Positions 11,108 to 23,004 of a stretch of DNA of 64,000 nt are shown piece after piece. The notes under the pieces are model-generated. The model saw nothing but the letters and a program-made list of their open reading frames with translations. It was not told where the DNA came from and searched no databases. Position 1 is the first letter of the stretch. Every line of letters starts with the position of its first letter. This DNA is from Misgurnus anguillicaudatus. Lineage: Eukaryota; Chordata; Actinopteri; Cypriniformes; Cobitidae. A program made the position numbers and the translations under genes. The DNA lies in contig NC_073356.2 of the NCBI RefSeq assembly GCF_027580225.2, positions 558,001 to 622,000 of the forward strand, given 5' to 3'.

Positions 11108-13062
11108 CACTCTTAAGAAAAATGGTTCTATATAGTACCAAATAAGGGTTCTTCAGCTTGTAACAATAGCAGCACCCTTTCTGGTACTATATAGAACCCT
11201 TTTTAACATGGTTCTATATAGAACCTTGCCTTGAAAAAGTGCTAAATAGAACCTCAGTGGTGCTATAAAGAACCCTTTCATTTATCAGCAGTCAGGAGGA
11301 TTATTTTTTATTTGTTTTTTTCTTATTTATAGCACTTTATAAGGTTTAACAGTTTAAAAACAGAATTCAGAACATACTTTTATTTTCACTTTTTCATTAC
11401 ATGAGGTGTCATACAATAATAAATATGTGCATTAAAATCACAATCAGAATAAATATATTAATTATTATGCAAATATAACAAATCACTACTCAAATAAGAT
11501 ATGGCTGTTAAATAACAGATTCAATATTAAATAAATTAACAATAAAAATTGGCAATTAAAATCATTTTAAATAGACAACAATTACATGAAATCAATAAAA
11601 TCATGACATGCAACATCAAAACATGCATATGATAATAAATCCTGAATATTAACATATTATTGACATTACGTTCAGATGTATACATTTTAGCACAAACAGA
11701 TCGATGACATAGAATACAAATGAATGGGATGTTTATAATGCATTATTAACTGTAAAAATAAAAGACAATAGGATTGTGTCAATCTTTGTAGAATCTCACC
11801 AAAAAAGTCCATATTATTTTCTTTACGGGATCATCCAATACTCCAATACTCCATCCAATGTTCTTTGTTTTGTTGCAATGATGCTGAACATTTAGTCAGA
11901 TAAGAGTAAGATAAGAAATGGTCTGCTATTGTCATGTTGATCTTGAGATGCAGGCTGTGATTAACACAGATCTCCATCACCTGGCTGTGGTCATCATCAT
12001 ACAAGGTTGAGCATCGGGCTGAACAAGATTTGGATCTGTTGGAGATGGGAGAAAGGATAAGACATGGAGACAAAACAAGTTAATATTAGCCTGGAGTTTG
12101 CTTACATACTGTATGTAAAACATGATTTGACAGAAGTTTTAAGATGACTCTGCTCAAGATACCTGTTTTGTCAGTAAACATGTGAATGCTTGGTGAAAGA
12201 TTTATTTATAAATTGAATTCACATAAACCACTGTTATCAAGCCAATGGCAGACCTGCAGAGCTTCACTCATGATCCACCTACAACAGATAGACAAAAATA
12301 ATTCTGTTATCACAAGTAAATGTGCCACAAGATCACACGCACAATCTCCAAAATGTTTAAACAGTAAATAACTATTATTTTAATGCCAGCATTGAAAGTA
12401 ACATGCATACATCACCTTTTAAAACAGGATGTGTCTTTCATATCAAGCAGTCATACGCACTGCCTTCACTCCCAGTAAGATTACCTCACATATGAAAACT
12501 CTGAAATATCAATAAAAAAAGTAAACACATGTTGTACCACATTCTTTTCATAATTAGTTTAATAAACTTAATGTAAAATATACATGTATATGCTTTATAA
12601 CAAACACTATAACAAATCATTATCCTAAGTCATTGTTAAAGCAGAGTCTCCTATCATTAAAAAAAGTATGAAGCTTACTTGCTTTAAAGGGAATGAAGCT
12701 TACAGTATAACGGTTACCTGTTATAAAATAAATAAATTACAATAAGAACACAAAAAAATACAATTTTAATAATGTTTTTAACAGTAAATGATGATTATTT
12801 TCCTCTCTTACCTGTTTGTGTTGTTAGTCTGCAGGCAGTTCAGCAAGACTGATGATTCAGGGCTTTTACAGGTGAAAATAATCAGGAGGCAGCTTGAAAA
12901 TAACTGACTAAATTTAAAATCAAAAAAGGAGGGAAATAAAGAACCCTTTTGCCAAGACAAAGAACCATTTCAGCAAAAAATGGTTCTTCAGTAAGCTATG
13001 GTTCTATATAGAACCTTTACCATCGTTTCAGAACCTTTGAAGAACCTTTTTTCTTAAGAGTG
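11108..13062. mobile_element. CACTA/EnSpm-like non-autonomous element (2.0 kb)
   Basis: The ends are CACTCTTAAGAAAAATGGTT at the left and CTTTTTTCTTAAGAGTG at the right, in inverted orientation. Subterminal regions on both sides carry repeated gttctatatagaacc units in both orientations, typical of CACTA-type elements. The TSD is 2 bp (TA). The paralogous repeat at about 15,320-15,345 shows the unoccupied site (catcctaccaaaaaaac), which confirms both ends. The central 1.5 kb is AT-rich with no transposase; the minus-strand ORF at 11,831-12,073 has no motif. Assignment to CACTA rests on CACT..AGTG termini and the short TSD. Confidence 0.8.
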
Positions 13063-13490
13063 TACCCCAAAAAAACAAATATTGATGTATTTTCAGATTT
13101 TTGTTTATGATTTTGGCACCTTTATTATACATTTAAAACTAAAATTAAAAAACGCGATTATTAGCTATTTCACATTCAGACTTCTTTGGCAGTGATCGCA
13201 GTGCTTTGCTTCATGCATGTAAACATCATCATTCTACGCATTTTGTACATTTCTTCAAGTTTTGTCAAATTATGTTAACACAGCAAGCAAAAACCGAGAC
13301 TCTATAGTCCGGCTTGTGCAATAGGAACACACTTCTACCCTAAATAACCTTGAATTTGGTTACATGCCGCTTGCCAAAATAACTTGGAGAAGTACTGTAT
13401 TCCATCATGTAAGCAACAGGTGTTCAAGGTTTTTGCTTTAATTTCTTTTACATGTTGTAAACATAAGCATCGTCTATTCTTGGGCTATTA
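13063..13490. repeat. Left copy (part 2) of the duplicated repeat
   Basis: This is the continuation of the repeat interrupted by the CACTA-like element. It matches 15,330-15,740 nearly base for base (cagatttttgtttatgattt, gacttctttggcagtgatcg, aaaaccgagactctatagtc, acatgccgcttgcc). The similarity stops after tgttgtaaaca at about 13,460-13,465, against 15,735-15,740 in the other copy. Confidence 0.85.
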
Positions 13491-15070
13491 TACTATTAGA
13501 CTTTCACTGACAACCTAAATTTTGCCTTGTTTTAGCCAAAATTGCTTGCTGGGAAGCCGGTGAATGCGGAAGACAGATACACATTTTATAATTAACGGCT
13601 ATTAAAATGAACATGCAGTGTTGCAGTCAGAAACAATTAATTGACTAGTTTTAGATTCAGCCTGTGCGCATCTGTCATCGCAACAAGTTATGGTTCAGAC
13701 ACAGGTATTTAAACGCAAAACAACATTCATTCACAACGAGAAATGTTCAAAGTGAACGGGAAGGACTGTGCGAAAATAGAGAGATTATGTAGTATAAAAA
13801 AGACCGACGTCCGTCTGAAACAGTAAAAAAAGTAGTTTGTTATTTATATATATATATATATATGATATAATTTTCACAAATCAGGCTCTATCTAAAACAA
13901 TCAAATTGGCATGAACACCGACTGCTTGTTGATTGAAAATAGCCGTTAATGGTAAAACCCCTCAGTTGAAACTGAAAAACTAAGCGGAGGAAGAAGATCC
14001 CCAGTTTAAGATTAATGTAAAATAATTGTGTTGTTTTACACTTGTTTTGAAATTATTTTTTTTCATTAAAACCTTTAAAACCCGTTTTCATTTAGTCATG
14101 GAAGTACAATCTTCTTCTTTCTTTATTTCTTAACCCCATTCCAGCATCTACGGCTATATTCATGGCGAGAACCAGGTAATCCATACACAAGTTTATTCAG
14201 ACAAGTTGATTTATACACAAGTTGGGGGAGGGACATTTGGTATCTCCAACTTGCATGTTTTTGGGAGGAAACCGGAGTACCTGGAGTAAACCCACGCTGA
14301 CACAGGGAGAACATGCAGAAACTCCACACAGAAAGGCCACCTGCCCCATGGAAGTAAAAAAGCAGGCTTTTAATTGCTTTAAATGGCTATCTAATATATC
14401 ATCAAAAAATAATTTACAAGTATGTAAGAAAAGGTTTGTACTGTAAAAATACTTTATTTGTTACGTTGTTACAAACAGGAGATAAAGAATTTACAAACCG
14501 CAAAGTCTCCGCAAGGTTCAGCTCTTGGACAGCGTCAGTTTTTTTAAGCATTACTTAAAAATGTTTCTCATCTCACCATATCCACAGGTACAGAGTCATC
14601 ATATACAATAAATCCGTGAGGTAGCATTTAAAAACATTTAAAAACAGATGCATTTGTTTAAAGCAAAGCATTTATTTACCAGGCTGCAGGTGAAGCAGCT
14701 CTTTGTGCCTTCTAACGTCTCATAATTAGTCCTCATTTATGTCCAAGAGACTCAATAATAATCTTTCACATTCAATCCTTAAATCTTTTATATTTAAAAG
14801 CGTTTTCGTGCTGCTGTGCATTCATGTATCCTATGTGTTAAGCAAACCCGCGTTGTCGTCCCGTTTCGGCGCATATTACTAATGCGCTCTTTCACGAGTT
14901 CACACTTACAAATAATTCAGAAGAGTTATTAATATGCGTATTTGGCGTGCTGTCCGAGGAGAGGGCTCCGAGCTCGTTAATGGACTGAGCCCGGAGCGCT
15001 TCCTGGTGGGGAGAGGGTTCCGGGCTCAGCCTTAGGCCCGAACCCAGAACAATCCCCCCTGTTCTGGTTA
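13491..15070. other. Interior between duplicated repeats; dispersed repeat at 14.2 kb
   Basis: This 1.6-kb stretch has no gene. It contains a short (TA)n at about 13,847-13,862. At about 14,250-14,345 a sequence (gaggaaaccggagtacctgg, gggagaacatgcagaaactc) belongs to a very common fish dispersed repeat. At about 14,950-15,060 there is a GC-rich segment with gagcccggagcgcttcctgg and its weak inverted partner. It lies between two direct repeats, so it could be the interior of one composite element. Confidence 0.45.
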
Positions 15071-15745
15071 GTAAGGTGACTTAACCGTTATAATGAAATA
15101 CTAATCCGTTATAACGAAATACTAATCCGTAATAACAAAATACTAATTTGTTATAACGAATTAAGTATCACATTATTTCGTGATTGCATCTCATTATGTA
15201 AGTCCGTGTACTTTTGCGTCCATTCATTTTTTCTTTATAAACCATGATATGAAAAATAAAATATAGACGGTTGTTGTAATGCAATATTTAATTTCAAAAT
15301 TTAAATTCAAACTTTATTTAGAACATCCTACCAAAAAAACAAAAACAAATATTGATGTATTTTCAGATTTTTGTTTATGATTTTTGCACCTTTATTATAC
15401 ATTTAAAAAATGCACAACTAAAATAAAAATAAAAACGCGAGCTATTTCACATTCAGACTTCTTTGGCAGTGATCGCGGTGCTTTGCTTCATGCATGTAAA
15501 CATCATTACTCTACGCATTTTGTAAATTTCTTCAAGTTATGTCAAATTATTTTAACCCAGCAAGCAAAAACCGAGACTCTATAGTCCGTCTATGTGCAAT
15601 AGGAACTAACTTCTACCCTAAATAACCTTGAATTTGGTTACATGCCGCTTTTGCCAAAGTAACTTGCAGAAGTACTGTATTCCATTATGTAAGCAACAGG
15701 TGTAAGGTGTTTGCTTTAATTTCTTTTACATGTTGTAAACAGCAG
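15071..15745. repeat. Right copy of the duplicated repeat (empty-site copy)
   Basis: A direct repeat of 10,841-11,107 plus 13,063-13,465, without the 2-kb CACTA-like insertion. It has the same 18-20-bp subrepeats (about 15,085-15,165) and the same 3' stop at tgttgtaaac. The ORF at 15,384-15,584 is repeat translation only. Confidence 0.85.
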
Positions 15746-16348
15746 AGGCGTCATGCCCATTGAAACTGAGGGGGCAGTTGCCCTCTCGGATTTTTGAGCC
15801 AAATGGATTTTGCAAGCAACCTTAAAAATCAAAAAGCATCCATTAATTTTTTAATCTGTTTAAAATGCCCAAATTGTCAATTTTGTGCTGCATCCGTGTC
15901 ACTTTTCATAGTTTTGATAGTGTTTTGATCGTGTACATTACTTTATTCTGGCGGCAGGCGCTCGGCGCAGCCGCAGACGTCAGCGTCTGCGCGCACTCAC
16001 GAGCTTAGATGTTGCTGCTGGCTGCATTTGGCTAGCGCTCACGAGCTTAGATGTTGCTGCTGAATTAAAACGTGTAAGAAACGCTCACAGGTTGCTTCAG
16101 GTTGAGTTGTGATTTTAAAGTGTAGTTGTGGTCAGAGACGAGGCGAGCAGAAGAACTATTAGTTTTAAATTGCCCATTCCCCTTTCCCCCTTTTTCCCTT
16201 TCCTTTTTAAATATTTAATAAAGTTTATTTTAAACGTAGTTTACTCGTCTGTCTGGTCATTGGGGTGGTCTTGGGAACCTCCTCGAGGTGGAAGAGTTGA
16301 GAGGGGCGTGACCTTTAGTCTATTCGGGTCCGCCCCCGGCCGTGACAG
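15746..16348 (+). mobile_element. LTR-like fragment, 3' end shared with the 56-kb LTR
   Basis: From about 16,140 to 16,348 the sequence is the reverse complement of 55,958-56,160. Shared words are cgtctgtctggtcattgg, gggaacctcctcgaggtgg and the end gccgtgaca. It contains AATAAA near 16,219 (aatatttaataaagtttatt). On the plus strand it therefore looks like the 3' part of a TGTCAC..GTGACA long terminal repeat. The upstream part, 15,746-16,140, is not matched in the 56-kb copy. No coding capacity. Confidence 0.6.
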
Positions 16349-16949
16349 TAACATTATACACACAACCTTTAACTTCAGTGTTAAATAATACGTTGTTTAA
16401 TAGGTCATTATCAATATCTGAATGAGAAATGAACTGACATTCTAGCATCTGAAATCTCAGTAACTTGTAGGAATCACGTGGGCTACTGTAAGAATGCAAT
16501 GTATTATAATATCTCGTTGTACTATCGTAAATATAAAAATATAGGTGGACAATTAAAACCATTCAAATAGTTGCATTTTATAAACTAACGTTACTGATCT
16601 TAAGTGTATTTGTAGAACGGACTTCACAAATCTAACTATAGGCGAACGAGCACAAAGTTAGCTAAGATAGCTTACCTGAAACTGGCCACCTTTTAAACAC
16701 CCGGCCGCGGCGTGGTTTAAAGTTACCGGAACATCGTAGTCGAACCATTACTTGGGATAAGGGTGTTCCTCAGTTGGCTTAAAATTGGTAAGAAAGAAAC
16801 ATAAAGGCGCTCGAGTGAGCTTTTTAAGCTTAACGCGTCGCCTTCAGTCACTGCCTCAGCTGCTCATCGTCTATGCGGCCGGAAGAACGTTGACAAAATG
16901 AGCGCAATGGCGCCGCCCTGGTTGTCGTGAAAAATAAGGTAAATACTGT
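16344..16949 (-). repeat. Left arm of a ~600-bp inverted repeat
   Basis: The sequence from gacagtaacattatacacac to gtcgtgaaaaataagg is the reverse complement of 18,650-19,250 with only scattered differences and small indels. The arm holds a GC-rich segment (ggcggcgcc, gaagaacgttgac) and, read on the minus strand, a splice-donor-like cag/gtaagc. The right arm lies just inside the left end of the element at 18,535, so this arm is likely a truncated, oppositely oriented second copy of that element's 5' region. Confidence 0.85.
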
Positions 16950-17403
16950 ACACATAGCTGAAGCATTCAGTTTCTCAAAGTGACAGGTTTGGAAGGAGGG
17001 AAATGGTACTCTAATGGATAAATTAAATAGGCCTGTTTACAATTTATAGTTGAGCTCAAAAGAAAACATTTAAATAAAAATAAATAGGCTACAAAAGATG
17101 CAGGGATCATACATTATGTAGCAAACATTGTGTATAATGTTTGCTAATTTGGGTTTTGACAACCAATAGGCCTAATAATCATCGACTAGCCTACAATCGG
17201 AGACGACTACCCATCAGACTATGGTCTCTTTTATTAATGGTATGTTTTTAATTATCATAGCAGCATTAGCATAAATAGATAGTCTATGCATATAAGCCCA
17301 AACAGAAATGCACAGTTTGTGTGTGTGGCCAACACCAGGTATTCATCAAGGTGTGGGGTCTGTTTACACAGCCAGAAACAAACAAACAAACAGCTTTATT
17401 TTA
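16950..17403. other. Unassigned spacer left of hAT element
   Basis: AT-rich DNA with no recognisable gene or repeat boundary. Confidence 0.35.
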
Positions 17404-17814
17404 TCTAACCCCAGGGATGGGCAGTATTTCAAATACATGTATTTCAAATACATGTATTTAAAATACGTATTTGAAATACAAAATAGTATTTTGTATTTTG
17501 TATTTTAAAGCCTTTGAAAAATATGAAATGTAATTTGTATTTAAATACATTTAAGATGAGTATTTTTGTATTTTTAAAATACTCAAAATACTTTGAGCCA
17601 TGCAGTCAACCAATCAGGGTGCTGTTTTCATGCATCAACTAGTTCAGACCAGACACCAGAGTTCAGGTAAGCAAATATATCTGTGCAGCTTTTAGTGGGT
17701 AATAATTGAAATGTTGGAGTGGGAAAAAAAGCAAGGGCGATTGAATCATTGGGTGTGATGTTGCACGACTGAGACAGAGTGTGGAACACTGACAAAAAGG
17801 CCTACACTTTTGAC

Positions 17815-18316
17815 TTAAAGGAAAACCACCATTTTTTTATGTTTTGCTGTGTTCTTGCCTCAACTCGGACAGATTAATACATAACTATCTATTTTCAATG
17901 CATGGAGGACGAGCACTTTGTTTGCAACATTTCGACCTCAGCGCACAGGAGTGATGATGTTACTGCGCCAGAGGTCGGAGTGCTGCAAACTGGGTGCTCT
18001 TCCGCCATACAATATAGTTCTAATTTTTTATTCACTTAAAAATCACGTTTTATTTTGTGCCACCATACTTACTCGTGTAACTACTCATGTAACAGTCTTT
18101 AAATAGAGAAAACATGTAAGTGTTTGGTGGCTTCTAAATTCTTCCCTGTGTAGATTCTAAGGAATAAATGGGGCTAGGCTAAATGCTAACACATTCATGA
18201 CACGCTGTGCAAAGATAAAGTGCACATATTCAAAAAAGATGGGCATGTGTTCATTCGTCTGGGTTGAGGTGGGAACATAGTAAAATATTGAAAAACTGTG
18301 GTGTTTTCCTTTAAAG
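17815..18316. mobile_element. MITE with TTAAAGGAAAACACC ends (copy 1)
   Basis: The left end ttaaaggaaaaccacc and right end ggtgttttcctttaa form terminal inverted repeats. The subterminal parts (atgttttgctgtgttcttgc versus gaacatagtaaaatattg) continue the symmetry less exactly. The same family, with matching words (tggggctaggctaaatgc, tgtggtgttttcctttaaa), recurs at 26,274-27,891. Non-coding; the ORFs on both strands here differ between copies and have no motif. Confidence 0.75.
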
Positions 18317-18649
18317 GCCCTTTCACACGTGATGCGGCAAGTGGTGGAATCAGCACACAGTTGCTGATTTCTTTTTAGCTTTGTGCAGTTGAAGCCTTGT
18401 TTACACTTCTGCAATTCGCATGGCTCTACTCTACGGCGTGAACCTGCAGCCTCCTCAGTAAACCTACAAGACTTTTATGATTGACGTGCTCTCCGTTGTA
18501 TAATTCTGTAAATGACAGAGGGCGACTTGGAGCATGGCCGGACTTACCATTGGGCTTGAGTGGGCTTGAGCCCAGGGGCCCCGGCCAATAGGGGCCTCCG
18601 TGCCGGCTTGCGTTCGTTTGATTTGTTCAGTCGTTTTCATTTTTTATTT

Positions 18650-19250
18650 TACAGCCTATTCACCTTATTTTTCACGACAACAAGGGCGGCGCCATTTCGC
18701 TCATTTTGTCAACGTTCTTCCGGCCGCATAGACGATGAGCAGCTGAGGCCGTTACTGAAGGCGACGCGTTAAGCTTAAAAAGCTCACTCGAGCGCCTTTA
18801 TGTTTCTTTCTTACCAATTTTAAGCCAACTGAGGAACACCCTTATCCCAAGTAATGGTTCGACTACGATGTTCCGGTAACTTTAAACCACGCCGGGTGTT
18901 GAAAAGGTGGCCAGTTTCAGGTAAGCTATCTTAGCTAACTTTGTGCTCGTTCGCCTAAAGTTAGATTTGTGAAGTCCGTTCTACAAATACACTTAAGATC
19001 AGTAACGTTAGTTTATAAAATGCAACTATTTGAATGGTTTTAATTGTCCACCTATATTTTTATATTTACGATAGTACAACGAGATATTATAGTGCATTGC
19101 ATTCTTACAGTAGCCCACGTGATTCCTACAAGTTACTGAGATTTCAGATGCTAGACTGTCAGTTCATTTCTCATTCAGATATTGATAATGACCTATTAAA
19201 CAACGTATTATTTAACACAAGTTAAAGGTTGTGTGTATAATGTTACTGTC
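18650..19250 (+). repeat. Right arm of a ~600-bp inverted repeat
   Basis: Reverse complement of 16,344-16,949. It starts at ccttatttttcacgacaac and ends at gtataatgttactgtc. Differences are few: an indel of about 5 bases at the ccacgccgggtg site and scattered substitutions. Intervening length between arms is 1.7 kb. Confidence 0.85.
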
Positions 19251-19547
19251 TCTTTTTAATGCATCTCTCTCTTACACACTGTTCTGTTTAAGTATGGGTG
19301 CCATTTATATATTAATTCTTATGATGCAAGTTTATTTTAAATACTAACATAAAAATGTTTATGGTTATATTGTTTTCACAGATGCATTGATGTGATGTAG
19401 TGGACAACTGTGAGGATGATACAATCAACATGTTCCTAAACTGTGATGCAGAAACACAATGGGAGGATCCATCCGTCTCTGACCACAACTACACTTTAAA
19501 ATCACAACTCAACCTGAAGCAACCTACATCTGATATGGGAAAACAAT

Positions 19548-19773
19548 GGTGCGGTTTCCCTGACAGGGCTTATGCTGGTCCCAGGCTAAAATGCATATTT
19601 AAGCTACAATAATTTAAAAACACCTTTTACTGACATACTTCAACATATATGAGTGCCATTGTTTTGTCACAAGATGCGCACCCGTCTTGTTTTTTTTGTA
19701 GGGTTTGTTTTAAAAACTAAAATGTCCTAATATAATAAAATCCTAGTCCTGTAAACCCTGTCCGAGAAACTGC
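19548..19773. mobile_element. Worn MITE, ggcggtttccc family (copy 1)
   Basis: It begins tgcggtttccctgacagggc and ends taaaccctgtccgagaaactgc. The interior (gtgccattgttttgtcacaa, gttttttttgtagggtttgt) is shared with copies at 22,521-22,763 and 34,816-35,046. The most diverged of the three. Confidence 0.75.
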
Positions 19774-20009
19774 TTCAATGTGTTGAGCTGGCACAAATGT
19801 ACATATCTCTGCTGAGAAACAACCATCTTTGGTTCAGCTTTACAGAGGGTTGATATTGCATCCATTACACAGTCGCCAAGCACTTTACCAGTACATACAC
19901 CAACAGCTTCCAGATAAACACTTGGGATCAGCTCCTGATGACTCCGATAAAGCTGTGTCTTAATTTATTGCAGGGTGGTCTTGCTTTACATGTTGTAAAG
20001 TTACATTAA

Positions 20010-20585
20010 ACCTTCATATGTGATCAGATGTCATGCAGTGATATTAAACATTTACTGTGTGATCAGATGTTGTGCATTTATATTAAACCTTTACAATGTG
20101 ATCAGATGTTGTGCAGTTATATTAAACCTTTACTATGTGATCAGATGTTGTGCAATTATATTAAACCTTTACTATGTGATCAGATGTTGTGCATTTATAT
20201 TAAACCTTTACAATGTGATCAGATGTTACCTGCCATGCAGTTATTAAACCTTTACTATGTGATCAGATGTTGTGCAATTATATTAAACCTTTACTATGTG
20301 ATCAGATGTTGTGCATTTATATTAAACCTTTACAATGTGATCAGATGTTACCTGCCATGCAGTTATTAAACCTTTACTATGTGATCAGATGTTGTGCAAT
20401 TATATTAAACCTTTACTATGTGATCAGATGTTGTGCATTTATATTAAACCTTTACAATGTGATAAGCTGTTACCTGTCATGCAGTTATATTAAACATTTA
20501 CTATGTGATCAGATGTAACCTCCCATGCAGTTATATAAACCTTTACAGTGTGATCAGATATTATCTGTAAGGAATTTCTTAAACC
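20010..20585. repeat. 39-bp minisatellite, about 14 units
   Basis: Tandem units of 39 bp with consensus words gtgatcagatgttgtgca and ttatattaaacctttac. Some units differ (ttacctgccatgcagttatt) and a higher-order block appears twice (about 20,100-20,240 and 20,270-20,400). 39 is a multiple of three, so two plus-strand frames stay open and give 13-residue repeats (CDQMLCNYIKPLL); I regard these as non-coding. Confidence 0.92.
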
Positions 20586-22520
20586 ATATGTAAGCTTTGT
20601 AGATTCCACTTAAAAGGATTTAAGTCGCCTGATTTGAAGGAATAAGTGTTGGCAAGTTTGCAAATGAATTCTATCATGGTACCACATAAAAACGAAATAG
20701 TTATTGGACTGGCTAAGGTGCACAATTGCTTTTAAAAAGACGAAATCACTGTGTAAATATTGGTAGACATACTTTTAATAATTTTCAATGTTGCTCCATC
20801 AACTCCTGACAGGACGAGGTAATAAAATATGCCAGGTTACTTGCCGCGGCCGCTTCATATCGTCTAACCACGAGACGATTGATGGGACAATATAAGACTA
20901 TCCGAGCGTCATATGAAGTTTTAACCGTCCTCCTAATTTAAAACATTTACAGCAGTAGCGATATTTGTCATTTCGCTAAAGTTATAGTGAACTACAAACA
21001 ATCTTCTAACCACCAAACTAACCACCGAATGCACTGTGCCATATTAGCAGCGGAAGTCGGTTGACAAAATGCGGAAGAGCGAAGAATTAAAAAGGGGCGT
21101 GGCGGAATAAGGTGAATTGGTTGGTGCTGCATTTAATTCGTTAATATATGTCAGTCATCTTGGTGCTGAATATGACGCGCTGAGTTTACTGCTTTTGAAA
21201 CCCAAAGATGCTAGTATATAGCGAATACGCGAAATGAGAGTCATGAATGAGCTTTACAGATAACGAGAAAGAGCAATGCAAAAATGAAGCGATCAGCATG
21301 AAAAAGGATTACTAGAGTAAGCTATGGTCTTGTAACTCTGTTTTTTCTTGTTTGTTTGTAATCTAACGTGATACGCAGCAGGTATACGCAGTATACCCAC
21401 TAGGAAAGGTCAAGGATTTCCGTATACCCATTTAAAAAAGCGTGAAAATACTTAACAGTGTGTGACAAACCTTTGACACTATCATTCATCAATTGACATC
21501 TGAATCACTCACCATTCGCATGCTCCACTTGCTACTTTGGCGGGTTGAACCTCATATACAGTCGGCGATTTGATATTTGGTACATTTGACTTCATGCGGC
21601 ACTGCGCGATCCGATCATTAGCCTATATGAAATCAAATTATCACGGCGCAAAAGTGACTGTAAAGCAGACGGGTGTATTCATGTGGTTCAACAACAGCCA
21701 AAAGAATGACATCAGAGTACCGCGAGAGCGATTCGAGAAATCACACGGAGAAGTCTGCTTTCTAATCGCTCTCGCGGTACTTTGACATCATCACCAAGCG
21801 GTCTGCGTAGCGCCAAATGAAATCCAATCTGCTCGCAGTCTGCAGCTCACACGACACTGTAACCAAACTGTGAAGGAGTGGAGCAGAGCTACGAAACATA
21901 ACAAAATCCAGAGAGTTAACCACGCACATATGATTATGTCAACATTTAAATCATCAGTCCAGTTTATTACTTCATCTGGAGGTGAGAATGCACTAAATCA
22001 TGGCCATGTTGATGTTCTGATGGTTTTTGATATAATCCACTAGCTAGCCTACTGACTGTAGTTTCTCTTTCAGCATGTTTGCTTGTGCTTAACAGAATCA
22101 CAGTTTAAACTTCTGAAAAGTGTTCATTTTTATATATACGTTAAGGTTTTAATGTATTACGTTCATATCAGACGCAAAAATTAATGAATGATCATCTTCT
22201 CCACTTTGGTTTTTGGTGTCTAATATTACTGGTCTTGTCATAATTATTATATTACATCCTAAAATATTTTCTTTTCACTGCACCACTTAGGCTATATGCA
22301 CAAAATACGCTTGTTGATTATGTTTATAACTTTAACATTCACCTTATTACACACCATATAATCAAAACATATCATTCTTTTCTTAAGCTAAGTCTAACAC
22401 AATGATTTTAAATGTTGTTATGGGGTATTTTTTAATGCGCATGATTAATTTGGATTTGTGACATCCCTAAAATACATGATTTAATTTTAGACTGGGCTTA
22501 TGTTCTGCTTTAGAGATATA

Positions 22521-22763
22521 GGGGCAGTTTCCTAATCAGGTCTTATCCTAGTCCAAGACTTAAATGCATGTTTGATCTGTCTTAATTTAAACACATCTTG
22601 CACTGATATATCTTAACATATATCATTGCCATTGTTTTGTCTCAAGACGCACACCAGTGATGTTTTTTGTAAGGTTTGTTTGTAAAAATTAATTGAATGC
22701 CCTAATATAACCTAGCAATAGGCCTAGTGCTAGATTAATCTAAACCCTGTCGGGAAACTTCCC
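22521..22763. mobile_element. MITE, ggcggtttccc family (copy 2)
   Basis: The left end is ggggcagtttcctaatcagg and the right end aaccctgtcgggaaacttccc, inverted relative to each other. The interior matches copies 1 and 3 (gccattgttttgtctcaaga, atgttttttgtaaggtttgt). Confidence 0.8.
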
Positions 22764-22815
22764 TAAAATGTAGTTCTATGATATATTTTTTATTTTAGGT
22801 TGTTTACTGTATGTG

Positions 22816-23004
22816 CACTCTCAGAAGATAATTTACACAAGCTGTCACTGGGGTGGTTCCCTTTCAAATAGTACAGCTTTGTACCTAAAGAGTGCATATA
22901 ATGGGTACAAATGTACCTATATCTGTACCTAAATGGTAAATATTAGGACCCATTTAAAGGGTACCGTCCCAGTGACAGCTTTTGTACCTTTTGTTCTGAT
23001 AGTG
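22816..23004. mobile_element. Short CACTA-like MITE (189 bp)
   Basis: Termini are CACTCTCAGAAG and TTCTGATAGTG. Next to each are the inverted words aagctgtcactggggtgg and ccgtcccagtgacagctttt, followed by tacc-rich units. Non-coding. CACT..AGTG ends suggest a CACTA/EnSpm derivative; the TSD is not clear. Confidence 0.7.

Noticed and set aside
20010..20585. CRISPR-like regularly spaced repeats
   Set aside because: Units are contiguous 39-bp tandem copies with no unique spacers, in a vertebrate genome; it is a minisatellite.
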